NCBI RefSeq assembly: GCF_022513585.1
Contig: NZ_JAKWBF010000002.1
Span: 186,001-250,000, forward strand
DNA: 64,000 nucleotides
DNA from: Gordonia gummivorans
GTDB taxonomy: Bacteria > Actinomycetota > Actinomycetes > Mycobacteriales > Mycobacteriaceae
Direction: 5' to 3'
Part shown: in pieces, positions 1 through 9,454 of the stretch
How positions within the stretch are numbered: position 1 is the first letter of the stretch
Layout: each line of letters begins with the position of its first letter
The notes under the pieces: generated by a model
Databases searched by the model: none
Told to the model about the DNA's origin: nothing
Seen by the model: only the letters and a program-made list of their open reading frames with translations
Translations under genes and position numbers: made by a program

Positions 1-905
1 AACAGCAACGGTCCCAGGTCGATGGTCTCGACCACCTGCCGTGAGTAGTCACCGAGATTCGCTGCGAGTGCCGCGAGCCGTCCGAGCGAACCGCTGATGG
101 TCCCGGTGTTGTTCTGCAGGAAGACCGTCGTGTTCTGCAGGGCGGTGTTGAGATCGCCGAGCGTGGCGACGAGGCCCGGTGACTGCGCCCGAAGCATGGT
201 CGCGACACCGTTGATCGAGTTCGAGAACTCCAGCATTTTCGGATAGTTGGCAACCAGAGTCGTCGTCAGGCCCTGAATCGTCTTCACCAGATCCATCAGG
301 ACGTTGCTGTTGCCGGACACGACCTCCGATGCAGAACCCAACTCGTTCAACGCATCTCGAATGGCCTGCCCGTTACCCGACGCGATTCCCGAGGTGATGT
401 CGATCATGTCGGCAAGCGGTCCAGCTCCGTTGCCGTCGCCACCGAGCGCGACCACCAGGTGATCGAGTGAATCGAACAGCTCGCCGACCGACACCGGCGC
501 CTTGGTCTGCTTGAGGACCGCACCATCCTCGAGTTTGGGCCCACCGCTGTAGGCCGGACTCAGTTCGACGTGGCGGGTCGTCACGATCGACGTGTTCACG
601 ATCGCCGCGGTCGCGTCGGCCGGTACCGGCACGTCCTTGTCGATGGTGAACGTGACCTTGACACGATTGCCCTGGGGTTCCACCGACGTCACCTGTCCGA
701 CCGGCATCCCGAGGACCGCGACGTCGTTGCTCTTGTACAGCCCGGCCACGTTGTCGAAGTAGGCGGTCACCTCGATCGCCTGGCCGAAGGTCTTCTGCCA
801 GCTCGCCGGGATGAACGAGCATCCGGACAGCCCGACCACGCCCAGCAGCGCAAGGCCGACGAGCCACACCGACCGTTTGAGATTCACCTTCTGCGCGTTC
901 AGCAT
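1..905 (-). CDS. mceD: MceD-type Mce protein with lipobox (partial, runs off window)
   Basis: This is a substrate-binding subunit of an Mce (MlaD-like) lipid importer; about 301 codons are visible and the 3' end lies beyond the window. The N-terminus is a basic stretch and a hydrophobic segment ending in a lipobox-like LSGC with Cys at residue 29. The MCE domain follows, including 'GMPVGQVTSVEP' and 'LSPAYSGGPKLEDGA'. That last stretch resembles the D-type mycobacterial proteins more than the E-type (LprK), although in mycobacteria the E subunit is usually the lipoprotein. Helical, low-complexity sequence follows, as expected for the tube-forming region. The ATG at 905 overlaps the mceC stop by 7 bp. 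Family assignment is secure; the D letter rests on position and similarity. Confidence 0.85.
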   Translation of the reverse strand, partial: MLNAQKVNLKRSVWLVGLALLGVVGLSGCSFIPASWQKTFGQAIEVTAYFDNVAGLYKSNDVAVLGMPVGQVTSVEPQGNRVKVTFTIDKDVPVPADATAAIVNTSIVTTRHVELSPAYSGGPKLEDGAVLKQTKAPVSVGELFDSLDHLVVALGGDGNGAGPLADMIDITSGIASGNGQAIRDALNELGSASEVVSGNSNVLMDLVKTIQGLTTTLVANYPKMLEFSNSINGVATMLRAQSPGLVATLGDLNTALQNTTVFLQNNTGTISGSLGRLAALAANLGDYSRQVVETIDLGPLL

Positions 906-1879
906 CCGTCCACCACCCGTGCCAGGCACAGCCAGTTGTCCGGGAAGATGCCCCAGGGCAGGTAGCCGTTCGCGTACGGACCGTCACCGATGACGTTGTT
1001 GGTCAGTCGTGCGGTGACCGGCAGGATCTCGAGGATCTTGCGCAAGTTCTTCCGGTTCTTCTCCAGGCCCTGCGAGACCGTGTTCAGGTTCGTCATGATG
1101 GGCGCGAACTGGTTGGCATTCTCGCCGGCGACGGCCTTGGCCTGCTCGGACAGCGCCGCGATACCGTCGAGCATCCGGGTCACCAATGCCTCACGCGCGG
1201 TGATCTTCTGGGCGAGTTGCCGGCCCTGGCCGACGATGATCGCCAGTTGCGCCTGGTTGTCGGTCACGATCCCCGTCACCGTCTGGGTGTCGGCCAGCAG
1301 TTGGTTGATCTGGTCTTTGCGGTTGGTGATGACCTTGGACATCGCCGTCAGGGCGTCGATGGTCGGCTTGGTGATCGCCGGCGCACCGGCCAGTTGCTTG
1401 TTCAGCGTCCGGATGCTCTGACTGAGGCTGTCGCTGTTCAGGTCGTTCAGGATCGGGGCACCGGCCTCGATGGTGCGCTGCAGATCGTAGGGGACGCGCG
1501 TCTGCTCGATCTTGCCGTCCGGGGCGGGCTCGCTGGAGTCGCCGAGCGACAGATCGATGTAGCGCTGGCCCAGCAGCGTCGACATCTTGATCTCCGCCGA
1601 CCCGTTGGCGGTGACGTCCACATCCTGATCGACCTTCATGGTGATGGTGATGTGGTTGCCTTCGAGTTCGGTGTCGGTGACCTCCCCCTTGTCGATTCCG
1701 GCAACGCGCACCTTGTCGCCCGGTCGGATGCCGCCGGCCTGCGCGAAGTCACCCGTGTACGTCTTCTTGCCCAGGTGCGCGTTCGCGAGCGCAGTCACCC
1801 CGAGTAGGAGCGCGACGATGACGACGGCGCCGATGAGCCCGTACCAAAGTCGTTTGTTGTTGCGGAAGTGGTTCTTCAT
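899..1879 (-). CDS. mceC: Mce family protein MceC
   Basis: Third Mce subunit of the lipid-import operon (326 aa). One N-terminal membrane anchor (about residues 10-30) is followed by an MCE domain with 'GGIRPGDKVRVAGIDKGEV' and 'LLGQRYIDLSLGD', then a long helical region and a C-terminus 'DNWLCLARVVDGC'. The ATG at 1879 is preferred over an in-frame GTG at 1885 because it overlaps the mceB stop as ATGA, which suggests translational coupling. It is shorter than the roughly 500-aa mycobacterial C subunits because it lacks their proline-rich tail. It is likely a membrane-anchored part of the Mce hexamer in the cell envelope. Confidence 0.87.
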   Translation of the reverse strand: MKNHFRNNKRLWYGLIGAVVIVALLLGVTALANAHLGKKTYTGDFAQAGGIRPGDKVRVAGIDKGEVTDTELEGNHITITMKVDQDVDVTANGSAEIKMSTLLGQRYIDLSLGDSSEPAPDGKIEQTRVPYDLQRTIEAGAPILNDLNSDSLSQSIRTLNKQLAGAPAITKPTIDALTAMSKVITNRKDQINQLLADTQTVTGIVTDNQAQLAIIVGQGRQLAQKITAREALVTRMLDGIAALSEQAKAVAGENANQFAPIMTNLNTVSQGLEKNRKNLRKILEILPVTARLTNNVIGDGPYANGYLPWGIFPDNWLCLARVVDGC

Positions 1880-2910
1880 CGGCACACCACCGAGTGCTTG
1901 GTGCCGCCGATCTTGTTGATCAGCCCGGGTGGCAGGAGTACGTCGCCGATCGCGATGTCGAGGTCACACGCGTAGATGTTCAGGTAAGAACCCTCTCCGA
2001 GGACGAGCGGGAAGTGCCCGAGGAAGATGGGCAGGTCGACCGCCAGCTGATCCAGTTTTGCGCCCTCGCCGATCAGGGTGTTGGTGGCCACTCGCGCATT
2101 CGTGGCCGCCGATGCCAGATCGGCCCGACTCTGGCTGAGGACGTTCGCGAAACCGGTGGCGGTGTTGCCGATGTCGGTGACCGCCCGGCCGAAGGTCGCC
2201 GAGTTCTTGTTGAGGTTCTCGATGATGGTGCCCAGACTCGAGATCACCGTGCCGACCTGGCCGCCCTGGCGAGCGAGGTCGCGCATCACGCCACTGAGGT
2301 TGTCGATGATCGCGCCGATCACCGCATCGCGGTTCGCGGTGTCGTCGGCCAGCTTGCCCACCTGCGCGATCGTGTAGCTCAGGGACACGTCGCTGCCTTG
2401 GAACGCGTCGATCAGGCCCTGCGACAGTGCGTTGACCTGCTCGGCGTCGAGCGTCTCGAACACCGGCTGGAAACCGGCGAGGAGTTTGGTCACGTCAAAG
2501 GAGTCCTCGGACGGCAACTTGAGTGTCGAACCCGCGGGGAGTGGCTGGGACGCGACCGCCTTGTCCAGCGTGAGATTGAGGTAACGCTGCCCGATGAGGT
2601 TCTGGTACCGGATGGCCGCCTTGGTGTTGGTGTACATCGGCTGGCTGTCCTGGACCTCGAAGCTCACCTTCGCGCGACCATCGTCGAGGACGATCTCGTC
2701 GACTCGGCCGACCCGGACTCCGGCCATCCGGACGTCGTCGCCGGTGGCCAGGCCCGAGGCGTCGGTGAAGTAGGTCGTGTATGTGTTCGTCGGTCCCGAC
2801 ACCGACCGCTCCAGCGTGGAGAAGATGATGTAGGTGAGCAGCAATGCCACCACGCCGAAGATCAAGAACCCGAACAGCGGCTTGCGGATTGACGCCTTCC
2901 CCGAGCTCAT
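1876..2910 (-). CDS. mceB: Mce family protein MceB
   Basis: Second Mce subunit (344 aa, the usual B length). It has an N-terminal membrane helix 'FGFLIFGVVALLLTYIIF', then an MCE domain with 'GLATGDDVRMAGVRVGRVD' and 'IGQRYLNLTLD', an alpha-helical region, and a C-terminus ending 'KHSVVCR'. Members form a hetero-hexameric tube that passes lipids or sterols to the YrbE permeases. The start overlaps the mceA stop by 4 bp. Which of the species' Mce systems this is, and its substrate, cannot be told from sequence alone. Confidence 0.88.
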   Translation of the reverse strand: MSSGKASIRKPLFGFLIFGVVALLLTYIIFSTLERSVSGPTNTYTTYFTDASGLATGDDVRMAGVRVGRVDEIVLDDGRAKVSFEVQDSQPMYTNTKAAIRYQNLIGQRYLNLTLDKAVASQPLPAGSTLKLPSEDSFDVTKLLAGFQPVFETLDAEQVNALSQGLIDAFQGSDVSLSYTIAQVGKLADDTANRDAVIGAIIDNLSGVMRDLARQGGQVGTVISSLGTIIENLNKNSATFGRAVTDIGNTATGFANVLSQSRADLASAATNARVATNTLIGEGAKLDQLAVDLPIFLGHFPLVLGEGSYLNIYACDLDIAIGDVLLPPGLINKIGGTKHSVVCR

Positions 2911-4226
2911 CGTCCCCCTCCCGGTGTCTGTGCGGTGGTCGGGCGTGCCTCGACGCTTTGCACGAGCGGCCCCAACATCAAGGCGTCGGCAGCGTTCGGC
3001 TTACGACGGAGCGCCTGGCCCAGCGTCCGGGCATCGTCGCCCGTGGTCACCATGCCCGCGGGCGAATTGCGCCGCATGCCGTCGGACGGATAGATCATCA
3101 GCGGACCCGAACTCGTCGGCCCGGTCCCGGTTCCCGGTCCCACACAGCCCGGCCCGCGTGTCTGGCCATATGGCCCGCCGTTGTACACGGGGCAGTTCTG
3201 CCGCGTATATCGCTGGAAGGCGCCGAAGCTGACGCCGATGTTGAGTTGGGCATGCCCGTTGACACCGGTGAACACCGTGAGCACCTTGGCGGCGAGAGTA
3301 TTGAGCGCGCTGAGTGCCTCGGGCAGTGAATTGGGTTCGAGCACAGCCGCACCGACCATGCGGTTGAGGTCGGTGACCAGACGCTTGCCGCCGTCACCGT
3401 TGCGCGCGAACAGAACCTGGGTCTGGTCGAGGATGCCCTGCCCGGCCGACAGCAGCGCCGCGAGATCCTGCTGCTTTTCCGCGATCGTCATCGCCGGGAT
3501 GACACTGCGGCCCAAGGCGTCCAACAGTTGAGGCGTCGACTGCGCCAATCCCTGGACAGCGTTGTTGAAGTTGTCGAAGCCCGACGGTGCGCCAGGCGGG
3601 AACTGCGCGTTGATCGTCTTGAAATAGGTGTCGAGCACGCCGACGAATGAACCGAACACCGCACCGCCGCCCTTGAGCGCGTCGGAAAGCGTTCCGAGGA
3701 AGCTGGCCAGTTGCTCCGGCGGTATGGCCTTCAGCAGGGTCCGCAGTTCGTTCTGCGCGTCCTGCAGCCGAATGGTCGGCAGCGACGTATCGGCCGGAAT
3801 CTGTGCACCGTCGCTGATGCGGGCGGTCCCCGGATCTGCGGGTGGGATCAGTTCCACCGAGTTCACGCCGAACAGGTTGGACGGCACGGTTCGGGCCGTC
3901 ACGTTCGCCGGGATGCCCTCGGCCTGTTGAGGCTCGAGATCAATGTCGACGAGCTTGAGCTGCGCCGTCCCGGTGGCATCGGAATCGTCGAGCTCGATCG
4001 TCTTCACCGATCCCACGATCAGACCGTTGTAGCGGACGTCCGCGCCGGGGAGAAGACCGTCGCCCACGTCGTTGAGTTTCGCGGTGACCGGAACCGTCGA
4101 GCTGAACACACCCTGATAGCGCATGGTCAGCAGGACCGCGATGATCAGCATCACGATCAGGAAGGCGACGCCGCGCAGCACGTACTGCAGGAGCGAGGGA
4201 TTACGTCCGTCGGTTGCGATGTTCAT
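2907..4226 (-). CDS. mceA: Mce family protein MceA
   Basis: First Mce subunit (439 aa). A membrane helix at about residues 15-33 precedes the MCE domain ('VTAKLNDVGDGLLPGADVRYNGLIVGSV' region and 'VPSNLFGVNSVELIPP', the usual A-type signature). The helical domain and a region with Cys-containing 'QNCPVYNGGPYGQTR' follow, then a disordered Pro/Thr-rich tail. The start is the ATG at 4226, 7 bp after the yrbEB stop. It is expected to be secreted or membrane-anchored and to assemble with MceB-F. No steroid-catabolism genes lie next to it, so a cholesterol role is not supported here. Confidence 0.88.
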   Translation of the reverse strand: MNIATDGRNPSLLQYVLRGVAFLIVMLIIAVLLTMRYQGVFSSTVPVTAKLNDVGDGLLPGADVRYNGLIVGSVKTIELDDSDATGTAQLKLVDIDLEPQQAEGIPANVTARTVPSNLFGVNSVELIPPADPGTARISDGAQIPADTSLPTIRLQDAQNELRTLLKAIPPEQLASFLGTLSDALKGGGAVFGSFVGVLDTYFKTINAQFPPGAPSGFDNFNNAVQGLAQSTPQLLDALGRSVIPAMTIAEKQQDLAALLSAGQGILDQTQVLFARNGDGGKRLVTDLNRMVGAAVLEPNSLPEALSALNTLAAKVLTVFTGVNGHAQLNIGVSFGAFQRYTRQNCPVYNGGPYGQTRGPGCVGPGTGTGPTSSGPLMIYPSDGMRRNSPAGMVTTGDDARTLGQALRRKPNAADALMLGPLVQSVEARPTTAQTPGGGR

Positions 4227-4233
4227 GAGTCCC

Positions 4234-5100
4234 CTACCCCGAGATCTTGATTCCGGGCGAGGTGCCCCAGAACACCAGCGTCATGATCAGGTTGGCGAAC
4301 ACGATGACGATGATCGCGAGTCGGATGGCATGTCCGGCGGCCACACCCACGCCTTCGGGACCGCCCGAGGCGAAGTAGCCGTAATAGCACTGGATGAACG
4401 TCGTCAGCAGCACGAACACGATCACCTTCAAGAAGGAGAAGACCATGTCCCAGGACACGAGGAACTGACTGAAGTAGTACAAATAGGTCCCGGCACCCTG
4501 ACCGCTCTGGAACTGGAACATCACCTGGCAGGCGATGTAATTGGCGGCCAGCGACACCGAGTAGAGCGGGACGATCGCGAGCACCGCGGCGAGCATCCGC
4601 GTGGTCACGAGGTACGGGAGCGGGCGGATCGCGATGGCCTCGAGCGCGTCGATCTCCTCGGCGATGCGCATCGAACCGAGCTGAGCGGTGAACCGGCAAC
4701 CCGACTGTGCGGTGAAGGCCGTCGCCGCGAGCAGCGGCGCGATCTCGCGTGTTGTCGCGAACGCGGACAGGCCGCCGGTGACCGGCGCCATGCCCAGCAG
4801 GTTGAGGGCGGTATATGCCTCGATGCCGACCGTCGCACCGCCCATGATGCCGAGGATCACCATGACGCCGACGGTGCCGCCACCCACCACGATCGCGCCG
4901 TTGCCCCAGGCCACATCGGAGAGCAGGCGCCAGACCTCTTGGCTGTAGTGCCGGAAAGCCAGGGGTACGGCGCCGATCGAACGAACCAGGAAGGTGATGA
5001 GGTGCCCCATCGCAGCGAGCGCGTTGCGCGGACCGCGGTACAGCGATTTGGCCGCCTCGACCGGCCGCAGCGCGGGGGGTATGTACCGAGAAGCAGTCAC
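4234..5100 (-). CDS. yrbEB: MCE-associated ABC permease YrbEB (MlaE family)
   Basis: Integral-membrane permease (288 aa) of the MlaE/YrbE family, which pairs with YrbEA to form the membrane channel of the Mce importer. About five or six hydrophobic helices are visible. The conserved coupling segment reads 'RIAEEIDALEAIAIRPLPYLVTTR', corresponding to the EExDA motif that contacts the ATPase MceG/MkL. The start is a GTG at 5100, one base after the yrbEA stop. The ATPase is not encoded in the window; in mycobacteria it is encoded elsewhere and shared by several mce operons. Confidence 0.9.
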   Translation of the reverse strand: MTASRYIPPALRPVEAAKSLYRGPRNALAAMGHLITFLVRSIGAVPLAFRHYSQEVWRLLSDVAWGNGAIVVGGGTVGVMVILGIMGGATVGIEAYTALNLLGMAPVTGGLSAFATTREIAPLLAATAFTAQSGCRFTAQLGSMRIAEEIDALEAIAIRPLPYLVTTRMLAAVLAIVPLYSVSLAANYIACQVMFQFQSGQGAGTYLYYFSQFLVSWDMVFSFLKVIVFVLLTTFIQCYYGYFASGGPEGVGVAAGHAIRLAIIVIVFANLIMTLVFWGTSPGIKISG

Positions 5101-5101
5101 G

Positions 5102-5962
5102 TCACACCACCTTTGCCGGGACGAGGATCGCGAAGAGCTGGGTCAGGATGACGTTCACCGTGAACAGCAGCAGCACCGAGTTCACGACCGCCGCGTTCAC
5201 GGAGTTCGCCACACCGGCCGGACCGCCCTTGGTGGACAGCCCGCGGTCGCAGGCGACGATCGCCACGATCGCACCGAATATCACCGCTTTACCCAGCGCG
5301 AACAACAAGTCCGACGTCGAGGCGAAAGACGCAAAGGTGCCCGTGTAACTGCCGGGCGTACCGCCCTGGAAGTAGACGTTGAAGGCGTAGCCGGTGATGA
5401 AGCCGACGAAACAGACGAAACCGCAGAGCAGGAAACTGACCACCATCGTCGCCAGAAGACGGGGTGAGATGAGCCGCTCGATCGGGTTGACGCCCATCAC
5501 TCGCATCGCGTCGATCTCGTCGCGGATGGTGCGCGAGCCGAGGTCGGCGGCAATGGCCGATCCGACCGCGCCGGCGAGAAGCAGGGAGGTGACCAGGGGC
5601 GCACCTTGCCGGATGACACCCAGACCGGTCGCGGCACCGGAGAACGACGTCGCACCGATCTGTCCGGCGATGTTCGACACCTGGATCGAGACGATCACGC
5701 CGATCGGAATGGCGACGAGCAGCGTCGGGAACACCGAGGTGCTGGCCATGAAGGCGCACTGACGGATGAACTCACCAAACGGGAACCGACGCTTGAAGAT
5801 GTCCACGAACAGCGTCTTGAACACCTCGATGAACATCCCCAACTGACGACCGAAGGTGTCGAAGGATGCCACCACGTGGCCGTTGAACCACGACCGAAGC
5901 ACGCCAGGCCCCCGCCGTGAATCCACTTCCTCGTCGTCGGAGGTGGTTGTGTTTGTGCTCAA
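5102..5962 (-). CDS. yrbEA: MCE-associated ABC permease YrbEA (MlaE family)
   Basis: First gene of the mce operon (286 aa, MlaE family). It has a polar N-terminus of about 50 residues, then hydrophobic helices and the coupling motif 'RTIRDEIDAMRVMGVNPIERLI', the counterpart of the motif in YrbEB. The start appears to be a TTG at 5962 preceded by a purine-rich GGGTAGGGA, so the exact N-terminus is uncertain. It is divergent from treZ across a 346-bp gap that must carry the operon promoter. No regulator (Mce1R/Mce3R type) is adjacent. Confidence 0.88.
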   Translation of the reverse strand: MSTNTTTSDDEEVDSRRGPGVLRSWFNGHVVASFDTFGRQLGMFIEVFKTLFVDIFKRRFPFGEFIRQCAFMASTSVFPTLLVAIPIGVIVSIQVSNIAGQIGATSFSGAATGLGVIRQGAPLVTSLLLAGAVGSAIAADLGSRTIRDEIDAMRVMGVNPIERLISPRLLATMVVSFLLCGFVCFVGFITGYAFNVYFQGGTPGSYTGTFASFASTSDLLFALGKAVIFGAIVAIVACDRGLSTKGGPAGVANSVNAAVVNSVLLLFTVNVILTQLFAILVPAKVV

Positions 5963-6308
5963 TCCCTACCCTTGCGTCCGAAAGAATCCGTACCGATGGT
6001 TCGCAGCCGTGTCGATGGTCAGGTGACCTCGAAATCGAATATGAAACATGCCCCCCAGGGCAGGTGCGTGGGTAATATACCTCGCTTCGTCGGTGTGCTG
6101 TGCCTCGCCTCACAAGTTCGTCGGTCTGCGCCCCGGTTCCGTTCGGCATACCTTGTGTCAGGTGACCGATTCGGAAAAGGCCGCCGACCACTATGTGACG
6201 CGCAATACATCTGGTGACGATTGCACCATAACTGGGACGGTCGACCAGCGCTCGCAAAACCCCCCCTTTTCGGCGTCGGCGAGTCGCTTTCACAGCCCAC
6301 GGAGTCTC
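5963..6308. promoter_or_regulatory. Divergent intergenic region mce operon / treZ
   Basis: This 346-bp non-coding gap separates yrbEA (minus) from treZ (plus) and should hold both promoters. An AT-rich patch at 6072-6080 reads TAATATAC on the plus strand and GTATATTA on the minus strand. It could be a -10 region for the mce operon, leaving a leader of about 100 nt. A C7/T4 run lies at 6260-6270. The treZ reading frame stays open into this region, but the protein family begins at the ATG at 6309. I see no clear operator. Confidence 0.4.
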
Positions 6309-8090
6309 ATGGACCTGCGGGTCTGGGCACCCGACGCCTCATCTGTCCAACTCGAGACCGGCAGCGACTCTCCCGCCGGTCCAATCCGGGTATCGATGAC
6401 GGCGGGATCGGGCGGATGGTGGACCGTGCCGGAGTCTGCCGTCGAACTCGGCGAATCAGACGGTCCGGGGGCGCGGTACAGCTTCGTCATCGACGGCGCC
6501 GATCCTCACCCCGACCCCAGATCGGTCCGGCTACCCGACGGCGTGCACGCACCCTCGGCCCTGTTCAGGGTCGACGACACGCTGTGGACCGACGACGACT
6601 GGCCGGGGCGTGGGGTCCATGGCTCGGTGATCTATGAACTTCACCTCGGAACCTTCACTCCCGACGGCACCCTGGACTCGGCGCTCGAGCGTCTCGACCA
6701 CCTCGTCGATCTCGGAGTCGACTTCGTGGAGCTGATGCCGGTCAACGCGTTCAACGGCGTCTACAACTGGGGCTACGACGGCGTTGCGTGGTACGCGGTG
6801 CAGGAGGCCTACGGCGGGCCGGGCGCCCTGGCCCGATTCGTCGACCGCTGTCATGCGCGCGGCCTGGGCGTGATCCTCGATGTCGTCTACAACCATCTGG
6901 GCCCGTCGGGCAACTATCTGCCCGAGTTCGGCCCCTACCTCACCGAGGGCACCAACAGTTGGGGATCGTCGCTCAATCTGTCCGAGCCGGACTCCGACGA
7001 GGTACGGGCGTACATCGTCGACACCGCGCTGCGCTGGTTCCACGAGTTCCACGTCGACGGACTGCGCCTCGACGCCGTACACGCTCTGATCGACCACCGG
7101 GCTGTGCACATCCTCGAAGACCTCGCGACGGCCACGGATGCGTTGTCGGCCGAACTCGGCCGACCGCTGTCGTTGATCGCCGAGAGCGACCTCAACGATC
7201 CGCGGATGATCCTGCCCCGGACGGTCGGCGGCCACGGCTTGGCGGCGCAATGGGACGACGACATCCACCACGCCATCCACACCGCGGTCTCGGGCGAACG
7301 CCAGGGCTATTACGCCGACTTCGGAAGCTTCGAGTGCCTCGCGAAAGTGTTGCGCGGCGGCTTCTTCCACGACGGCACGTACTCGTCGTTCCGGCGTCGG
7401 GGTCATGGGCGGCCGATTCCCACCGAGCAGGTGTCGGCGTCAGCGTTGGTCGCCTACACGTGTAATCACGACCAGATCGGCAACCGCGCCATCGGCGACC
7501 GACCAGGCTTCTACCTCGACGACGGCCAGCTGGCGATCAAGGCCGCACTGGTCCTGCTCGCCCCCTTCACACCGATGTTGTTCATGGGCGAGGAATGGGC
7601 CGCGAGCACACCGTTCGCCTTCTTCACCTCTCATCCCGAACCCGAACTGGGCGAAGCAGTGCGGACCGGCCGACGCGGAGAGTTTGCCGAACATGGTTGG
7701 GACACCGAGGATGTCCCCGACCCGCAGGACCCGGCGACCTTCGAGGCGTCGAAGCTCCACTGGTCCGAACTCGACGACCCGGCCCACTCGCGGGTACTCG
7801 ACTTCTACCGCGCGCTCATCGCACTGCGGAAATCCCAACCGGAACTCGGTGCCGAATCGTTCGATTCGGTCGACGTCACCTACGACGCGGAGGCCCGCTG
7901 GTTCGCGATGCACCGCGGCTCATGGTCGGTGGTCGGGATATTCGGCGAGAACGAGACGGCCGTACCGATCGCGCTCGACGTCGAACTGTCCTGGGAACCC
8001 GTGACGCCCAACGACTCCGGCTTCGCCTCCCCCGGCCACAACGTGGTCGTCGGGCGACGGACCGAGGCGAATGGAGATCAGGTCAGGTAG
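6309..8090 (+). CDS. treZ: Malto-oligosyltrehalose trehalohydrolase
   Basis: TreZ (593 aa, normal size) is a GH13 enzyme that releases trehalose from maltooligosyl-trehalose made by TreY, so it acts in cytoplasmic trehalose synthesis from glycogen. The start MDLRVWAPDA begins the N-terminal E-set/CBM48-like domain. The (beta/alpha)8 barrel shows 'DVVYNHLGPSGNYL', 'VDGLRLDAVHAL' (nucleophile Asp), 'LIAESDLNDP' (acid/base Glu) and 'TCNHDQIGNR'. The ATG at 6309 was chosen over upstream in-frame starts because family homology begins there and a GGAG lies just upstream. treY and treX, which sit beside treZ in mycobacteria, are absent here. Its last 13 bp overlap the 3' end of ilvA on the other strand. 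Confidence 0.93.
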   Translation: MDLRVWAPDASSVQLETGSDSPAGPIRVSMTAGSGGWWTVPESAVELGESDGPGARYSFVIDGADPHPDPRSVRLPDGVHAPSALFRVDDTLWTDDDWPGRGVHGSVIYELHLGTFTPDGTLDSALERLDHLVDLGVDFVELMPVNAFNGVYNWGYDGVAWYAVQEAYGGPGALARFVDRCHARGLGVILDVVYNHLGPSGNYLPEFGPYLTEGTNSWGSSLNLSEPDSDEVRAYIVDTALRWFHEFHVDGLRLDAVHALIDHRAVHILEDLATATDALSAELGRPLSLIAESDLNDPRMILPRTVGGHGLAAQWDDDIHHAIHTAVSGERQGYYADFGSFECLAKVLRGGFFHDGTYSSFRRRGHGRPIPTEQVSASALVAYTCNHDQIGNRAIGDRPGFYLDDGQLAIKAALVLLAPFTPMLFMGEEWAASTPFAFFTSHPEPELGEAVRTGRRGEFAEHGWDTEDVPDPQDPATFEASKLHWSELDDPAHSRVLDFYRALIALRKSQPELGAESFDSVDVTYDAEARWFAMHRGSWSVVGIFGENETAVPIALDVELSWEPVTPNDSGFASPGHNVVVGRRTEANGDQVR

Positions 8091-9454
8091 TCGTAGGCGG
8101 GTGTTCCCGGTTCGAGTCGCTCGCAGCTCAGACGCGAGTGCGACATCCGGTCCATCAGTTCCGGCAGCCCGTCGGGCGAGCCGAGTTCGACGCCGACGAG
8201 CGCGGCGCCGGTCTCGCGGTTGTTGCGTTTCACGTATTCGAACAGCGTGATGTCGTCGTCGGGCCCGAGCACCTCGTCGAGGAAGCGCCGCAGCGCGCCG
8301 GGTTCCTGCGGGAAGTCGACGAGGAAGTAATGCTTGAGTCCCCGATGGACAAGTGAGCGCTCGATGATCTCGCCGTAGCGCGACACGTCGTTGTTGCCAC
8401 CGGAAACCAGGCTCACGACGCTCGCACCGGCCGGTAGTTGCAGCCGCGACAGCGCGGCGGTGGCCAGCGCGCCGGCGGGTTCGGCGATGATGCCTTCGTT
8501 CTGATAGAGCTCGAGCATGGCCGAGCAGATCGCACCCTCGTCCACGTGGGTGATGTGCGTCGTCCCGGGTCCCACCTCGATCGGACCATCGGGCAGCACT
8601 TGCGTCGATGCGTTCACCGGAACCTCGGCGAGTGTCGGGTGGTCACTCACCGACGACGCCATCGCCGAGAGCACGCCGTGCCCGATCGAGCCGATGCGCT
8701 TGACCGCTGCGCCGTCGACGAACGGATCGATGGTCGGCAGGGTGTATGGCCCGCCGTAGACCAGGGCAGCGGTCAGCGACACCGCGCCGGTGGGTTCGAC
8801 ACCGATGATCGCGACGTCGGGGCGTCGGGCGCGAAGGTATGTCGCGATGCCGGCCAGACATCCGCCACCACCCACGGGCGCGACCACGACGTCGGGAACC
8901 TCGCCGAGTTGGTCAACGAATTCGTGCGCGATCGTGCCCTGCCCCGCCGCTGTTCGCGGGTCGTCGAAGGCGTGAATCCAGGTGGCGCCCGTCCGCAGCA
9001 CATCGGCCTGAGCAGCCGCCGCGGCCGCGTCGTAGGTGTCGCCGACCGCCAGCAACTCGACGAATTCGCCACCATGCCAACGGATTCGGTCGCACTTCTG
9101 CTTTGGCGTGGTGGTCGGCACGTAGATCCGACCATGTACCGCCATGGTGCGGCACGCGAACGCCACCCCCTGCGCATGATTGCCTGCGCTGGCGGCAACC
9201 ACTCCCCTGGCCAGTTCGGGCTGGGTCAGCTGGGCCATCACATTGAACGCACCGCGAATCTTGTACGAGCGAACCGTCTGCAGATCTTCCCGCTTGAGAT
9301 AGACCTGCGCTCCGACATCCGAGGAGATGCGTGGGCAGGCTTCCAACGGGGTGCGGGCGATCGCGGGCTCGATGCGGCGCGACGCCGCCTCGATCGCCTC
9401 GGCGGTCAACGCCGGTTCGGACACCATCGCGGATTGGGTACTCACGACGTCCAT
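8078..9454 (-). CDS. ilvA: Threonine ammonia-lyase (threonine deaminase)
   Basis: PLP enzyme converting L-threonine to 2-oxobutanoate, the first committed step toward isoleucine. The PLP lysine lies in 'VRSYKIRGAFN'; 'ASAGNHAQGVA' and 'PVGGGGCLAGIA' are the cofactor-binding loops. A single C-terminal ACT-like domain ('HYFLVDFPQEPGALRRFLDEV') gives the short regulatory type seen in Actinobacteria. The ATG at 9454 gives 458 aa. A GTG three codons downstream and an ATG at 9427 are also possible starts, and no site has a strong Shine-Dalgarno sequence. The ilvA-treZ pairing matches M. tuberculosis Rv1559-Rv1562c. Confidence 0.92.
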   Translation of the reverse strand: MDVVSTQSAMVSEPALTAEAIEAASRRIEPAIARTPLEACPRISSDVGAQVYLKREDLQTVRSYKIRGAFNVMAQLTQPELARGVVAASAGNHAQGVAFACRTMAVHGRIYVPTTTPKQKCDRIRWHGGEFVELLAVGDTYDAAAAAAQADVLRTGATWIHAFDDPRTAAGQGTIAHEFVDQLGEVPDVVVAPVGGGGCLAGIATYLRARRPDVAIIGVEPTGAVSLTAALVYGGPYTLPTIDPFVDGAAVKRIGSIGHGVLSAMASSVSDHPTLAEVPVNASTQVLPDGPIEVGPGTTHITHVDEGAICSAMLELYQNEGIIAEPAGALATAALSRLQLPAGASVVSLVSGGNNDVSRYGEIIERSLVHRGLKHYFLVDFPQEPGALRRFLDEVLGPDDDITLFEYVKRNNRETGAALVGVELGSPDGLPELMDRMSHSRLSCERLEPGTPAYDYLT

